Shown here piece after piece: positions 44,501-59,500 of a stretch of DNA of 64,000 nt. The position numbers and the translations under genes are program-made. The number at the start of each line of letters is the position of its first letter. Within the stretch, counting starts at the first letter, position 1. Under the pieces are notes generated by a model, which was given only the letters and a program-made list of their open reading frames with translations, was not told the origin of the DNA and ran no database searches. The stretch spans positions 62,001-126,000 of the forward strand of contig JAWZYV010012241.1 in NCBI GenBank assembly GCA_038373885.1, read 5' to 3'. This DNA is from Cheiracanthium punctorium. Its lineage: Eukaryota > Arthropoda > Arachnida > Araneae > Cheiracanthiidae.

Positions 44501-47500
44501 AATCATTAGAGGTGTGTTGGTGATGTATTGTGAAACATTTTTATGAAGTTTTTTTGTACTGCTGTATATTTAGAAGTGTCTGTATTTATGACTTATCTAT
44601 TGAAACAATTATTAGATTGTTTATTTATTTGTAGGTGTTCTTAACAAAATTAATCATTTATATAATGATAAAATAAATAAAAACTTTGTGAAAAAACACA
44701 CATAAAAGGTTACTTCAAGGCATTTTTTGAGTGTTTATTTTCACATTTATATAATGGTTGTGGTGTTTGATAACTCTTTTCAAAGTTTACTACTACCACA
44801 ACCATATTTTCTGTGTCATTTATAATTTAACTAATTCATCAAGGGTTCTTCATAATGGATTTAATTATTACACTCAGTTATACTAGCCTATGGGATTTTT
44901 AATTTCCTTATTTTAGGAAAGTTTATAAAACCTTTGATAATGTTTTTTGCTTACCTTCATGTATCATTAATTGTATATCATTCAAAAACCTATTAAATAG
45001 CATAGTTAAAAAAAAAAAAATATATATGTATGAATTTGACTTCTCTTAAGCTGAAAAGCATTAAAGATTAGAAATATGGGTTCATCATCAAGATCTTTAT
45101 CAAATGCAAAATCACAGACTACTTAACCCTTAAATGCCTAATGCACTATAACTTTTATTTATTAAACAGACAACAGGGAGCTTTAAAAAGAGAAAATTTT
45201 CTTGATAAAACTTTGTAAAATTAAACACACATGAATTTTAAAAACTTTGCAACTGAAGCTTCAATTTTATTTGATTTATGTTTATGAAACTAAATTAAGT
45301 TTGTTTGCCTAAAGGCAACACAAGTCATTTAAGGATTAATAGATTAGTATGTTCTAGAAAAGGGTGAAAACCAAACTGAAAAGAACCGTTATAAGTCATG
45401 ATTCATTGTTCAGTGAAAAGAAGAAAATATTTGCTAATTACTAAAACCTTATATTCTGTCCTGTTCATATTCTGCTCCTTATTTTGCAGAAATTTTATTT
45501 GGAGTACCTTTCAAAGAAACTGGGATTAAAAAGCTCTTTGTTAGGAACAGACCAAGAATCATAACTTTTTCATTTACTATAGCTTTTCAAACTTATAATG
45601 CCAAGTAAGTGATTTACATTTTAAAAATATATTTGTTCAGATTATGTTAAATTTAGTTGCTTGAAATAATTTTTTTGTATTCAATTTTTTATGCTATCAT
45701 TACTGTGTAGCTCTTAAAGAAATGGAACAAATTGCCTATAAATATTTTTGGAAAAGTACCTAGAATTCTATTACACTATCACGTGAACAATTCATTTTTT
45801 ATAAATACTGCTTATGTAAATAGAACAAGCTGACTTAATTACTTATAATAATTTTAAGAAATGGTAATTTATAAATTCTGTAGAAATAATTTTGCAAAAT
45901 TGCATAGTTTTTAAAAATTTCTTAAAAATAGTGTATCATCTGTATTTTGGGTGTTTTTAAGTTAAATAGAAGTAATGTTGAAAGTAATGTTATAAGTCAA
46001 AATATACCATCTAAAAGTGCAAAATAAAGGTATTAAATATGGTATATTAGATACGGTACTAGCATTAGCAATACTAATGTCGCAATTTCTGTTTAGTATC
46101 TTAATTATCTGGAATAATTTAATATCAGTCTTGTAAAATATCATTGATTTGGATAATTTGTTAAATAATTATAGGTATCTACAAAGCCTTTCTGAATTAA
46201 TCCAGAAAAAATTTCCTGTTAATCCATATCCTGAAAATGTGACTTACAGTCAAAGTGAAGGTGATATTGTACATATTCAGTTCCAAGACCTTCATACATT
46301 AATTGAATTTGTGCCTCTAGTTTCAGCTTATGTCATTCTCTTCTTATACATATACTTTTCTGTGTGTAAGTATGATTATTTTTTAGCTTATATGTAAAAA
46401 ACGTGAGCTAGTGTCTGTAGCTCATGTAGGACAGGGTTAAAATGCTATTTTTAAAAATATAGTTCACTGTGTCGTGCATTCTTAAATTATGATAAAAATT
46501 AAATTCCCTCTTTTAAAGATGTGTGCTGCAATTAACCATGCAGCAATTAAGCCTTTAAACTTGAAATGGTAGAATTAGTAAGTTATATCCTTAATTATAA
46601 AATGCTGCTATTGAATTTGTGGTTTAAATAGTCCTCTCAGATAAGTTGTGCCAGTATTCTGGAAAGACACTTTACTGATAAGGAACTAAATATTTCAGGG
46701 GGCAATCTGTGGGAGAGGCACAAGTAGCTCGTTCAGTTATGTGAAATGCTTTCTCCTTGCAAAATAAACAAATCTTTCCTTCAAATAAACTATTTCAGCA
46801 TGACATTAATCATTTTTAAGTCAAAGATTTTCAAATCTATAATTATACTCGGGGCACACCTAACCTGATAATGGGGGGAATGCTGCAGACCGTGTGATTC
46901 CACCGCTTTCAAATAGTTCTTTCCGTTTGCCCTGTTGTTTTTACAGAACTAAGACATTTATCAACTATTAAGTGCTAAAATAAAGTGTATGTTATAAAAT
47001 AATTGCATATTTGTCTTATTTGAATTCAATAATTAAAAGGAGTATGAAATTAAGTCAGAAATTAGATGTAACGCCTTCCCAGACGCTTGACCAATGATAG
47101 ACCTGTTTCATGCTGGCGGGAATCAGAAATGCAGATTCGCCTTGTGATTGGGTTGCTTTGTGATATTGACAGCCAAATAATTGGAAAGAGAAACGAGTGT
47201 CCGAGTGATACATTCTGAAAATAGTTAAAAGGCTCCTCTAGCCTTCTCCTCTGTTATCAGGTAAGGTTTGCCCCGAGTATAGTATTGACAAATCCTTGAA
47301 ATTTTAACTAGTGTGAATCACTAGCACCAACTTTTAAAAAGTATTAGGTGGGCTTTAAATGATTTTGCGTTATAATTTGTAACCATATTTTGTATCCTGC
47401 TGCTTTTGTTCTGTTGTGCAAAATTTTGATTAAAATAAAACTCTAGCTGGGCAATGCAAATTCAATCTGGGTTAAGCAAAAATAACAATGTTACACGGGC

Positions 47501-50500
47501 TCAAGCCTCACGAATCTGTAGAGGGTGACACCACTGGTATTAAGTTGAATTTTTTACTTTTGAAGTCTGGGAAAAATGTGTATTTCTCAAATTGCACTAG
47601 TGCTGAATAAGAAATTCTTCATTGCTCTTAAAATGAAATTTGATGCCATTTAAGTTATTTATTTCTTTTTGTGAGCCGTAAAGTGATCTTTTTAAAAATT
47701 AACTCTCAAAACTCAGGGAATTCTCATGGAAATTTAAATTTTTCTTTTAAAAAACCTGGAAAATCCACCTTTAACTGTGGAATATTAAAAATTCTATCCC
47801 CCCTCCATTCCTTTTAATGTTTTCCTGCATTCTTCACTAAATTAGAAACATAATTTTTTAAATGCCTTCAATTGTTTTATATTTTAGTATAAATTTAGGT
47901 ATTTTTAATTAAAAATCTCCTAAGATGTAAAATATTTCATTGTTTATGCATAAGATTGCTGGGTTTTACTTGTAATAGTACTTATTGTATGGTTGTATAC
48001 AAATAATCCTTTTGGACTGACATTATCAGATATTTCTTCTGAATTGCCAGTTGGTGAAGAGGTTGCTGAAAAAACTCATTTCTCCACTGTACAGTTCTTA
48101 CATGATTCCCGATTTTTAAAAATAAATTTTAATATGGAACTGTGTTTGATATCAATGTTATTCTTTACTTATGCTATAAAGGTATCAGGGCCGTATTTTA
48201 AAAAAGCCAGAGTAAGCCATGGCTAATACAGCTGATGTAGACTTGTTTGTTTCCTCATCCATGTAAAAAAGTATTTACCCACAAATACATTCATTTAGTT
48301 GAGGCTGGTTACTTGGTTTAATTCAAACCAATGGCTGGTTACTTGGTTATAAGTCATTTAGCCTGAGCAAATATCTATTGATGCTACCCTTGCAATAAAA
48401 CATAGAATTCTATGTGTTCAAATATCTACCTCCTAGGATCATTAAATCACTTCTGAAAAAAAATTTCTAGTTATCTCTCTTCTTTCAAGTCAAATAAACA
48501 TTTTTGTCTAGAATACATTTTTTAAACTGTCATTCTACTATATGAGTTCTATGCACTATGGAAATATAAAAGTAAAAGGAGCATGCTTTGAGCAGCAGAT
48601 TTTAATTTTGCATATGACCGGAATGGACCTAAATGTGACCCCTGAGAAGGAGGGGTAGCATAATTTAATTACTATCATGCTACAGTAATATAATTAGTTT
48701 AGAGTGAGGTGTATTGTGTATAACATATAAAGTAGTCACTTAATAATCATATTTTATTTTTGTGATAATCATGAGATTTCTCAAAATCAACTGGAAAACT
48801 AAATGAGTTTCAATTTTTTAAATGAGTGTGAACCCTGAATATTTGGTAGTTAGAAATATGTTTAATATTTAATCCATGTTTGAACTGCATTATATTCATA
48901 GTTTTCTATTTTAATTTTTCACCTTTAGGTAAAATAGAGCTTGTGAAGTCTAAATGGGCTTTAGCTATAAGTGCTGTCATGACAGTTGTGATGTCTCTCC
49001 TTATGTCTGTTGGTCTTTGTTTGTGGTTTGGCCTTAATCCTACTTTAAGTGGAAGGTAACTTTTTCTTGTTATTGGTGTTCATATTAATTTATTTATTAG
49101 ATTCTGAAAGTTCTTCTTCTCATTTTATGTCTTTATAAATCTCTTAATTCCGAACAAACTGAGCGAAAAACAAACCTGTATCTTATTTTTTCAAAACTTT
49201 ATGCAAATTATGTGAAGTATTATTCTTATAATTTATGATTGAATCATATGTGCCAGAATGATTCTAACCATGTGTTGACTGGTAGTCTATTGTGTCATAT
49301 TATTTTAACCTCTAAGTCATTGTGTTGTGCTATGTAGATTTTAAAGTAAGTCATGTTCCTGTAGATAAAATAATTAAAGATAAGAAGTGACATCACATCC
49401 CCCCCCCCCAATAAAAACGTGCAAGTCATTTATTGAATAAAGGCCATTAAATGGCACCTGAATTACGATTAAGGAAATAAAAACAATTAAAAACATTTTT
49501 TTTCTTAGTGAATCTGACAAGGTCAGTAGAACAGTATTCCATCATCAGTATTTTTCTTAAATTACTTAAAATGAGATGGCGCAGCTGCTTTAAAGGGCAA
49601 GCTCATTGCTTGTGACAGAACTATCTCATTGGAAGGATGAGTTGTTTCCCCTGAAAATTGTTAGTGTAATGTAGCTTAAAGAATACTTGAAAAATATATT
49701 TTTTTTTTTAGTACTAGCTACACTATGTCATGTCAGCAACTGTAATCAGGGGGTAGTTAGTGAGTCCTTTTTAGCCAAGTCTACATGGAATATTTTTTGA
49801 ATGAATCATTCATAAAGAAAACTGTATGACAGAAAATTATGTACTGCTCTCTCCCATGGTGGTCAAAAATCCTCCACTACCTCATTTACTAACCCTCACG
49901 ATATCAAAGTTTCATAGTCTCCCAAATTTATCACACTAATCACCAACATTTTTTTTTTTTTTTAACTTAACCTCAGCCAATCTAAAAGCCTTAAATGCGA
50001 GTGGTCAACTTACTGTTGACCACTCGCTGTAGTATCGCTCATTTATTTTTACTGTAGGGCCTGGGATGGTAGCATAACATGACCTATGACCAAAAAAAAA
50101 AAAAAAAAAATCCCCAAAATCATAAATTATTATTAGATACATACCTGCCAACTGCTCCAGTTCTTCCGGAGAAACTGTGTAAATTTGTTACTACCAGACC
50201 TGAAAATTTTCCGTCAAAAGATGGAATTTTTTTTATATAAATTCTACTCTATTCATTTATATTAGTTAAATAACGAATATATAAGATATTAATTGTATGT
50301 TAATATGATAGTTTTGTATCATATGCAAAGTTCAGTCTTTCTTGCCAATTTGCACTTTCATGACTGAACTACTCCAGACACTCCGCAAAACACAATTTTT
50401 CTCCGGAAAATAGCCAATCTTGGAGTTGAACTTAAAGAAACAAACAAAAAAAAACAGAGAGAGAAATGCATGCAAAATCAAAAAAAAAAAAAAAAAAAAT

Positions 50501-53500
50501 GTTTATCGTAAGGGAGGAAAAGAAAGATCCATTGCCATACGAGTTTAAAAATAGGAGTGTGTGACTTCAGTACTGTATTTACTTTATATTAATTTTATTG
50601 AGCTTTTTTTAAAGTTTGAAATATATAAGATCAATTGCACTCCATTTTTAAGGATCTAGTGTAAATATATCTTACAATTAATGATTAATATTTTTAAGTT
50701 AATTAGTATGATATTGGTCAGTTATTGATGCATTATTCGGTTAATTTTTAAATGCCGTTTATCGCTAATAAGTTACAACCTTTTTAAAAATTGAGTCATG
50801 ACCTGTTCCTGAAGACTTTTCAAAACTCCGGATATTTTCCCAAGTTGCTCCTGATAAATGTTTTTATATGTTGGCAGGTATGTTAGATATTATCTTCTTA
50901 AATGCTGCTCAGAAATAGAATACAAAATTTTAGAAAACCTGTAAAAATTCATTCAAGTATCTAAAGGCACAAGCCTTATACACACATTAAAACCTAACCA
51001 CAATGTAGAGAAAATTTCATAATTTCACTAAAATATGTTTAATTAATGTATTCCAATTTCACTTTTTGAATTTTAAAATTCTTAACTATGAATTGCCATT
51101 TAATTGTGTAAACAAATTGGGGGAAATTGTACGTCTAATACAACCAGTATTGCATTATTTGAAGACAAGACATGATGGCAGTCTATTGTAATTAAATAAT
51201 CCATTTTAAGTTGAGCTTTTTAATTTTCATTGCTTTTTGATATTTGAAGTTTTAAGAATATATTTTTTTTCCCCTAGTGAAATTTTGCCATATCTTATTG
51301 TTGTGATTGGATTAGAAAACATGTTAGTTTTGACAAAATCTGTTGTTTCTACACCTATGCATCTGGATGTTAAACTTCGTGTTGCACAAGGTATGTCAAT
51401 TTTATCATTGATATCTGGATGATTTTTGCTTGATTTATTTTTATTCTTTAATTTATTGCAAACTTTTATCTTCAGAAATTAAAATAGATTGATTGAACAA
51501 TTGCATGTAATCTTAATTCCTTGTAGTATAAATTTATAGGGCAGCTATGCCACTGGAGAAACTGCAGTGATTTGGAATTTTTCAATTATGTTGAAAGCAT
51601 GATTCTTTGATCTTAGAATTTTATTTATGTCACTCTCTAAGGCTTTGCGTAAGCAAGCAACAAGCATTGAATTTTTATATAAAACTTTTTAAGATATGCT
51701 AAGATAAAAAATGCTACAAAGATTTTTAAAGTACTTGACCACCTTTATAATTAGTTTTTGTGTTGGTATCTTGTGTTTTTATTTTAGCACAAAAAAGCCA
51801 CTAAATCCTATTGCAATAATAAATTTAATTGTAACAAAATAATTGTTATAAGTAATACAGATTTAGTTAATCATATAGTAGTGAGATCATTTTTGTATTT
51901 TTTCAAGGATGTTAATGTTGGAATTTAGGTGTGAAGATTTGAATTAGAAAAAGCAATGCCCAGACAGTTGAAATAATTTGTTAGTCTGCTAAAAGAGGCA
52001 GAAAGTAATCGTAAAATAATTAGAATTAATATAAAATGATAAAATATAGAATTTGACAAGATTTCATTATATATTGAAATGAGAATAGCTTAATAGAAAA
52101 GGAGATCAAATGAAATATGTAGAGGATTATCACTGGCATTGCATAGGGGGGGTGCGGACCGCAAGGGTTGACACCCCAAAAAAATGCTGGTTTTGAAAAT
52201 TTCAATTAATTTGAAAAAAGATCTGATTTGGTGATGAAAAAGATCTCTGAGATTAGAAATAAGAATAAATATAATGAAATACATATGATAATATGTATAT
52301 ACATATAATGAAAGACACATGTTCTGCGCACCTGTAAAAATAAATTGTGTTATTTCATCTCAACTTCTTTTTTTCCAGTTTAAAATTTTCAACATTTTCC
52401 TCATAAAACAAGAATATAGCAGGTTGTTCTCAACTTATGTTCTGTCATTTCATCCAGTAGCGGATTCAGGGGAGGGGCTAGGGGGCTTCAGCCCCCCCAA
52501 AAGAGATTGCTAAAGGGTAACATTCTGCTTCATTATGCACTTTGAGTATGTAAAGTGATCTTTTTTAATCACTTAGCCCCTCCCAAAAGTTTTTACATTG
52601 GTTTAGACTAAAATTATGCTTTATTGTACATTTTGTTTGGGTGAAATAAGCTTTTTTCAAAATGAAGCCCCTCCCAAAACAGACTTTCTGGATCCGCCAC
52701 TGATTTCATCTGTATTTTGTTCCACTTTTAACCAGGGGTGTAACTAAGAACACTTTCTCTTGCAGGGGGGAGGGGGTAGTGGATCTTTGATAAGGGGTGC
52801 AAATGAGGCAGTAGCGGATCCAGGGGAGGGGCTAGGGGGCTTCAGCCCCCCCCCCTAAAAGAGATTGCTCAAGGGTAACACTCTGCTTTATTATACAATT
52901 TAAATAGATAAAATGATCATATTTTATTACTTAGCCCCTCCCAAAAGCCTAATACATTGGTTTAGACTAAAATTTTGATTTATAGTACATTTTAATTGGG
53001 TGAAATAAGCTTTTTAAAAAATTTAGCCCCTCCCAAAAAAATTTCTGGATCCGCCACTGGAATGAGGTGCTTGGTTTAAACTGGCATGCAGTAAAGATTG
53101 CGCACGACCTGTACATTACTACCCCTTGTGCAATACCTCATGTAGGTGGTGTGGAAAATTGCATAATAGCCTAGTAATGCTTGAAAGAACTTTCTTACTA
53201 TTACCAGAATGATATTTTTGCATAAATAAAACAGTATTTGAGTAGTGTACAAAGAAGAAAACAATGCTATAAACAGTTTTGCTTATTTTTATGCAGAGCT
53301 AACTTTGACTAGTCTGTGTATGTGGAGGTGGGAGGGGGGGGGAGTAACACCGGATGCGCCTGCACTGGGTGACACCATGCTTGGTGACACCACTGAGGAT
53401 TATTATTTCTTTTACAAAGTTATTAGATAGAACATTTAATGTAAATCAATCGGTCAAAGTTTGTGGTACCTCCTGTGACTGTAGCATGTATTTCTGAGTG

Positions 53501-56500
53501 TTTATTTTCAAGTCTGAAATATTGAGTTGATCCATTCTATAAAAATTCAAGTTTCAAAGCATACCTGCAAAAAATGAATTCTACATTGCATTAGTAAAAT
53601 GTATACTTAAAATATTTACATGAATGGTAGCCATTGTGAATGAAGTGTATGTAATGTATATTATATATGAGTGTTCTTAACTATATTTTGTGTACTAAAT
53701 TTTTATTTATTTTTTTTCTTTTTTGCAATGAAATATAATATTTATTAATTTTAAGACTTTTGTTTTTATGTATTGAGTACCATTGATACCACTGTATACT
53801 TAAACGGAATCTTGCAACTATAGCTACTGTATTCAGAGTACCTTTTAATAAAATTATTATTGCTATATTTTACCTGGTCCCATAAGGGGCAAATTAAAAA
53901 TTATTATTAACTGGGCAAGCTCATGAGGGCAAATTAAAAATGATTATTAACCAGACAGACTTCCAGAAAAGAAAACAATGATTTATTTTTCTTTAAAAGC
54001 ATTAAAGTTAATTCTTAACACAACTATATTTCACCTAATAAATCAAAATCATTTTGATCTACCAGTTTTAGAAAAACCTTAAATATCCCAGTTGACTATT
54101 GGGTAGTAAGAAGCAAGCCTACCAGTCTCTATATCCAAGCATCTCTTGGTAACGAATATCCCAGAATGATTGTCTTCTTGCAAGACCATCTCACTTTATA
54201 TATAAGCTTTGTTAAACATTCCAGTCTTCCCTGATCATTAATTTCAGATCTTCCTACAAATATCAGGGCCATGCTTGCGCACAGAAAAGTAAACTGTAAA
54301 GCCAGCTGAAAATAATATCTAATATTCAGCAAATCACTAATTTGAAGAATAAAAAAAGTATTTTCACAAGCCAACATATAGTTATTGAGCAATCAATAAT
54401 TTGCAAAGTATTGACCCAGTTTGCATGAGAAATTTTATGATTTCATTTGTGTAAAATTAATTTTAGACCAAATTAAAACTTTTAGAAGCAGATCATCCAG
54501 GAAATCAAAATGTAATTTAAAGTGGGCCCTTTTCCTCTTATGGAAATAAAAGTGTTGGGAGCTTCATTATTGCTTTTCATTTAAACAAAATACTAATGTA
54601 TTTACTAAAACATAATTGTTAGCTTTTTCACTTTCTATGTAGTAATTTAAATGAAATACTTGTAATGATTAAACATGTTTAATTGATGAATATACTATTT
54701 AACAACGCAATAACATATTTATTTACTAATCTAACATTATTTCACAGTTACATTCTTCTTTACATTCTTACTTGGCAGTAAGCTACATTCTTTTCCGATG
54801 CACAGTCTACCATCAGTCTGTCCCCCTTCCCCCCCCCCCCTCCCTGATTGCTTCTTTTTGTTTTATTATTATTATTCCAGAATCATTTTCTGTATGGTGA
54901 CACCCTCTTTCTTAACGAGTTTGATGAAAAGGATAACATAATTAAAAAAAGAGTCTTCTGTTTTATTTTTTATCAGCATCAGCAATTTTTAAATCTTTTA
55001 ATTTAAATAAAGGTTGATTCCTACTTTCACCCCCCCCCATACACATACACACTTGTCAACCTAAAAAGATTGCAGTCGTGGGTCTTTAGCAGCACAAGTT
55101 TCAATGCTCTCAAAAGAACTAGAGGAAAATGAAAGTGAACAAAATACACCAGTTAAGGAATTTGAAGACACTTATTTATTAGAACTACATTCATTGGCAC
55201 CCCCCTCCCAAAAAAAAATTAAATAAGTAAATAAGTAATGCTGTTTTTACATATTGTTCCAAATCACCATTTTAATTCTAAATTATGGTTGCCACATAAA
55301 TACAAAAAAAAAAAAAAAGTCATCATAGCTGCTTATGTTATTGCCACCTTGGCTAGAATTTGTGTGTGGGGGGGGGGGGGGGGAGTAAAGTAGAAATCGA
55401 CCCCATAAAGTTGACATTTCTGCTTTTTAAAAATGTTTATTAATATTTATTTTTTTTTTTTCCTTTTCAGGGTTGAGTAAAGAAGGTTGGTCCATCACAA
55501 AAAATTTACTCACAGAATTGGCATTGCTAATGATTGCTTTTCTAACTTTTGTTCCTAAAATTCAGGTTAGCATAATTTTTTTGAAGAAAAGTTAAAGTTT
55601 TTAAATTAAGAAAAGAAAAGTTGTTTTGATCAGCTTTTGCTGTTTATTTATTTCCCTAATACTTAAGTTCTGCTTGTACAAATTGTTTATATGATATATA
55701 TATACAGGGTGTCCAGCCTTAATGTGACCCAATAGCTAATTCCCGAACCGTTCGGTTTAGATATGCACTTCCAATTTGAAAAATGTTTTAAAAAAGGTAA
55801 AGAATGTTTTTATGTGCTTTTCAAACCAAAAAACCCATTTAGAAACAAATTACAAAAATTAAATTTTTATACGGTCCCCAGGTCCTATCACTTATATTTA
55901 GGAAAAGATGCAGTGCACAAAAACAAAGTAAACACAAAAAGTTTCATTTTATTACGATAAAAACTGTCCGAGTTATGGAACTTTGAAAATCATACATTTC
56001 ATCCATTTTCTTGGCCAATTTCAAGAAGCTAGTAAGGAACCGTCTCCAAAGTGAAATTAATTGGAACTCTGCCAGGAAACTTTCGCTCTTGCACGTCACT
56101 CTTATGTAAATCGTTTTTAAATTTAAAAGTACATACATTACGTTAATATTACGATAATTGAGTACTTAAGAAATAAAATTTATTCTGTGTACGTGTAAAA
56201 CATAGATAAAATAAAATATTTTGGACGAAGAAAACTTTTCAAAAGCAGTTCCAAAAAAATAGACTTATTTGCCTGCGGCTTCAGACTGATTTGCTGCGGT
56301 ACTGATCATGGCGAACGTTAAAAATCTGTTGTGTAGTCGCTTGCAATTGCATACAGTCGTATTCTAATATTACGAATTCTAGTACGGGAGAACGAGATGT
56401 ATACAAATGAAGAACACTGCGAAATGGTACTGTTGTATGGGCAGTGTAATAGAAATAAGAGAGAGGCGGCAAGACTTTATGCCATTAGCGAGCCAGAGCG

Positions 56501-59500
56501 AAAGTTTTCTGGCAGAATTCCAATTAATTTCACTTTGGAGACGGTCCCTTACTAGCTTCTTGAAATTGGCCAAGAAAATGGATGAAATGTATGATTTTCA
56601 AAGTTCCATAACTCGGTCAGTTTTTATCGTAATAAAATGAAACTTTTTGTGTTTACTTTGTTTTTGTGTACTGCATCTTTTCGTAAATATAAGTGATAGG
56701 ACCTGGGGACCGTATAAAAATTTAATTTTTGTAATTTTTTTCTAAATGGGTTGTTTGGTTCGAAAAGCACGTAAAAACATTCTATACCTCTTTTAAAACA
56801 TTTTTCAAATTGGAAGTGCATATCTAAACCGAACGGTTCGGGAATTAGCTATTGGGTCACATTAAGGCTGGAGAACCTGTATATATATATATCAGGGAAA
56901 CCTGGAAAACTCAGGGAATTGAAAATTAGCTCTTAAAACTCAGGGAAATCTCATGGTAAAATGCAATTTTGCTTTAAAAACCTGTAAAATCTGGCTTCAA
57001 CCTTGGAATTGTAAGAAATTTACCCCCCTCTCTTTATTTTTATGGCTTTCACCCTATTCAATGCCCAACTACTTCGCTAATGAAGCACTCATGCAATTGG
57101 AAATGGATTATACAAGATTAATCATCACTTAAGACTGCTTAGGACAAATAGCACACTTGCTTCTCATTTTGTCTCTGCTGTTCTGAACATTTGTGATTGC
57201 TCCCATTTCTCATTTGAGTTGGTTGAATTAAGAAGGGGCTATTCTTTGTGTTGTGTACTGTGCACAAAGTATCGGCGAAATTGAATTTAAAACCATGTTT
57301 GATATAAATGTAATCCATTGTTTATGCGATAATTAGGGGGAGTATAATTTTGATTACCATTGTGCTATCATAATTTCATTACCTTAGAATGGGGCATATA
57401 AATAAAAAGTATTTAGTTTTTATCTTATGTTTATTTTTTTTGTGATAACCTGGAAATTCTTCAAAAATCACCTGGAAAACTCTGGGAATTTCATTTTAAG
57501 AAATGAGTATGAACCCTGTGTATTTATTTTATTTTATATTTTTTTCTTGAGATTTGGCTTGCATATAATTTAATACTTGATGCTTATAAAAAGAATTTTG
57601 ATTTTCTTTAGAATAAGTATGGCTCATACTTGTTTTTGTTCTTTCTTCAAAAATGAAATGAATGTATTACTAGGAATTTTAAATATTTTAGAGGAGTATC
57701 AATAAAAGTTAGGGAATGCAATATTATTGGGAATATATATTGTTACTTGTCTAATCTAGATTTTATTTTTTAAATGCTTGACAAAATTCAGTGAAATATT
57801 TAGAAGAGTTTTAGTGTTTAAATAAGCTAATATAAGGTAGCAAACTGCTGAGAAAGGAAATATAATATTGTTTTATGTGCTGTGCAAACCAAATTCTTGT
57901 TATGCTAGTGCTACTTATTAATAATTGTAATGAAATATTTTTAGAAATCAATAAGTAAAAATTTCCCCAAAATGGGAATTTTTTCTTTTTCATTTTAATG
58001 CAGTCTAAATTTTAGACTACTAGCAACACAATGAATGCTATTTCCTTATTTTCCTGTGTGTAGAGGTCCTTTACAAGCTAAGAAGCATAAATATATTTTC
58101 AAAAGAGTATTATAAAGATTATCTTTGCTTACTTTAATTTTTTAGGAATTCTGTTTGTTTGCTGTTGTTGGGCTTCTGACTGATTTCTTTCTACAACTAG
58201 TCTTTTTCGCTACTTTTTTATCCGTAGACATAAGAAGAATGGAAGTAAGATTTTATTTTTTTAAATTAAAAAAAAAGCCTCAACATTGTATTGTTATCTT
58301 ATGATTTCATAAAACACTTATTAAATAAAGAGCACTCATAAAAGTTTTAGCGCACAATCATTCTATGTGGGCCATCTTATTTATTTTTTAAAGAAATTAT
58401 AAGCAATTATATTTTTCCAGCAAATTATGAACTAGCTTTCATATTATTAAATATAAATTAATGATGCTTGTACCTTATGTTGAATATGTTAAAATGTTAA
58501 AATCTCATCTTAATCTATAACTTCCTTTTTTATAAATTAGATTATAATCCATCAAATTCTCTTTTTACACAATTTCCAAAAAATAAAATTATTTTATTTC
58601 TTTTTTTTTTTTTTTCCCTCAACATTTTTTAAGCATAAGGATAATATTGCTCACCTATAAAATTTGTTAGAGTTGTTATATTTACTAACTTTTTTGGCTG
58701 CCTGATAAAGCAAGGTGGGAGGCAGTGGCTGCTTTTCTCCTGCTTACTGGGCAGGATTGTCTTACTGCTCAACTGTATTATACTTGTGTTCTCAGAGCCT
58801 GATTATGTCCAATGGGGACCCCAGACAATGATGAATTTGAGAGCCCCTATCTATGAAATTTGTTTTATTTTTCCTAAAATCTTGATATAAAAAATATATT
58901 TCAGAACAATATTTGCAATTGGGGGCCCTGGGCAAAGTCCCAATTTGCCCATGCGATAATAAGGCTCTGTGTATTCTCATTGAGGCTGCCTGCTTCCAGT
59001 GTAACCAAGACAAGCCTATAGACAACATTGCATGCATGTTTATGGGGATCTCCATAATACTGATGCCTTTAGATATTGAGAGGCTAGAAGATTTAGGCTT
59101 TTAGTTATCGCTTAAAATTTTTTATATTATTTGTTGTTGCTGTTTATCTTCTGTTTTCACTACTCTATTTTTGTTCATGTGTCTCAGTCATTAGAGAGGG
59201 GGGGGAGAGCTATTTGGCATGTGCAGTTTTGATACATGGAAACCAATCCACCTTTATTTTTTTAATTTTAATATACTTTCTTGCATGTTATTGCATGGAA
59301 CATATCTACTGTGCAAAATAGTGAATGATTCTTTTCCTCTTATTAAATTTTTATATTTTTGTTTGATTTTATGTGTTCATGAATATTTTAACATTTTATA
59401 GATAACAGATTTACAGCGAAATTGTATTCGTGAAGTAATGAGTATTAAAGGTAATCAGCCTGTAAAGGAAAATGAACAGAATTTAAGAAGTCCACCACCT

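Larger units (their letters stand above)
43479..46174. other. SCAP introns 4 to 6
   Basis: Introns 4 (43479-44434), 5 (44512-45489) and 6 (45605-46174) are AT-rich. No internal gene or bounded mobile element was recognised. Confidence 0.6.

Noticed and set aside
46149..46174. Longer exon 7 starting at the in-frame ATG 46149
   Set aside because: The ATTATAG acceptor at 46174 gives the SCAP-matching reading with the split Lys codon; the upstream residues have no match.
47993..48226. Extra SCAP exon in intron 7
   Set aside because: No splice sites in phase, and exon 7 joins directly to exon 8 in a conserved Cys-Lys-Ile sequence.
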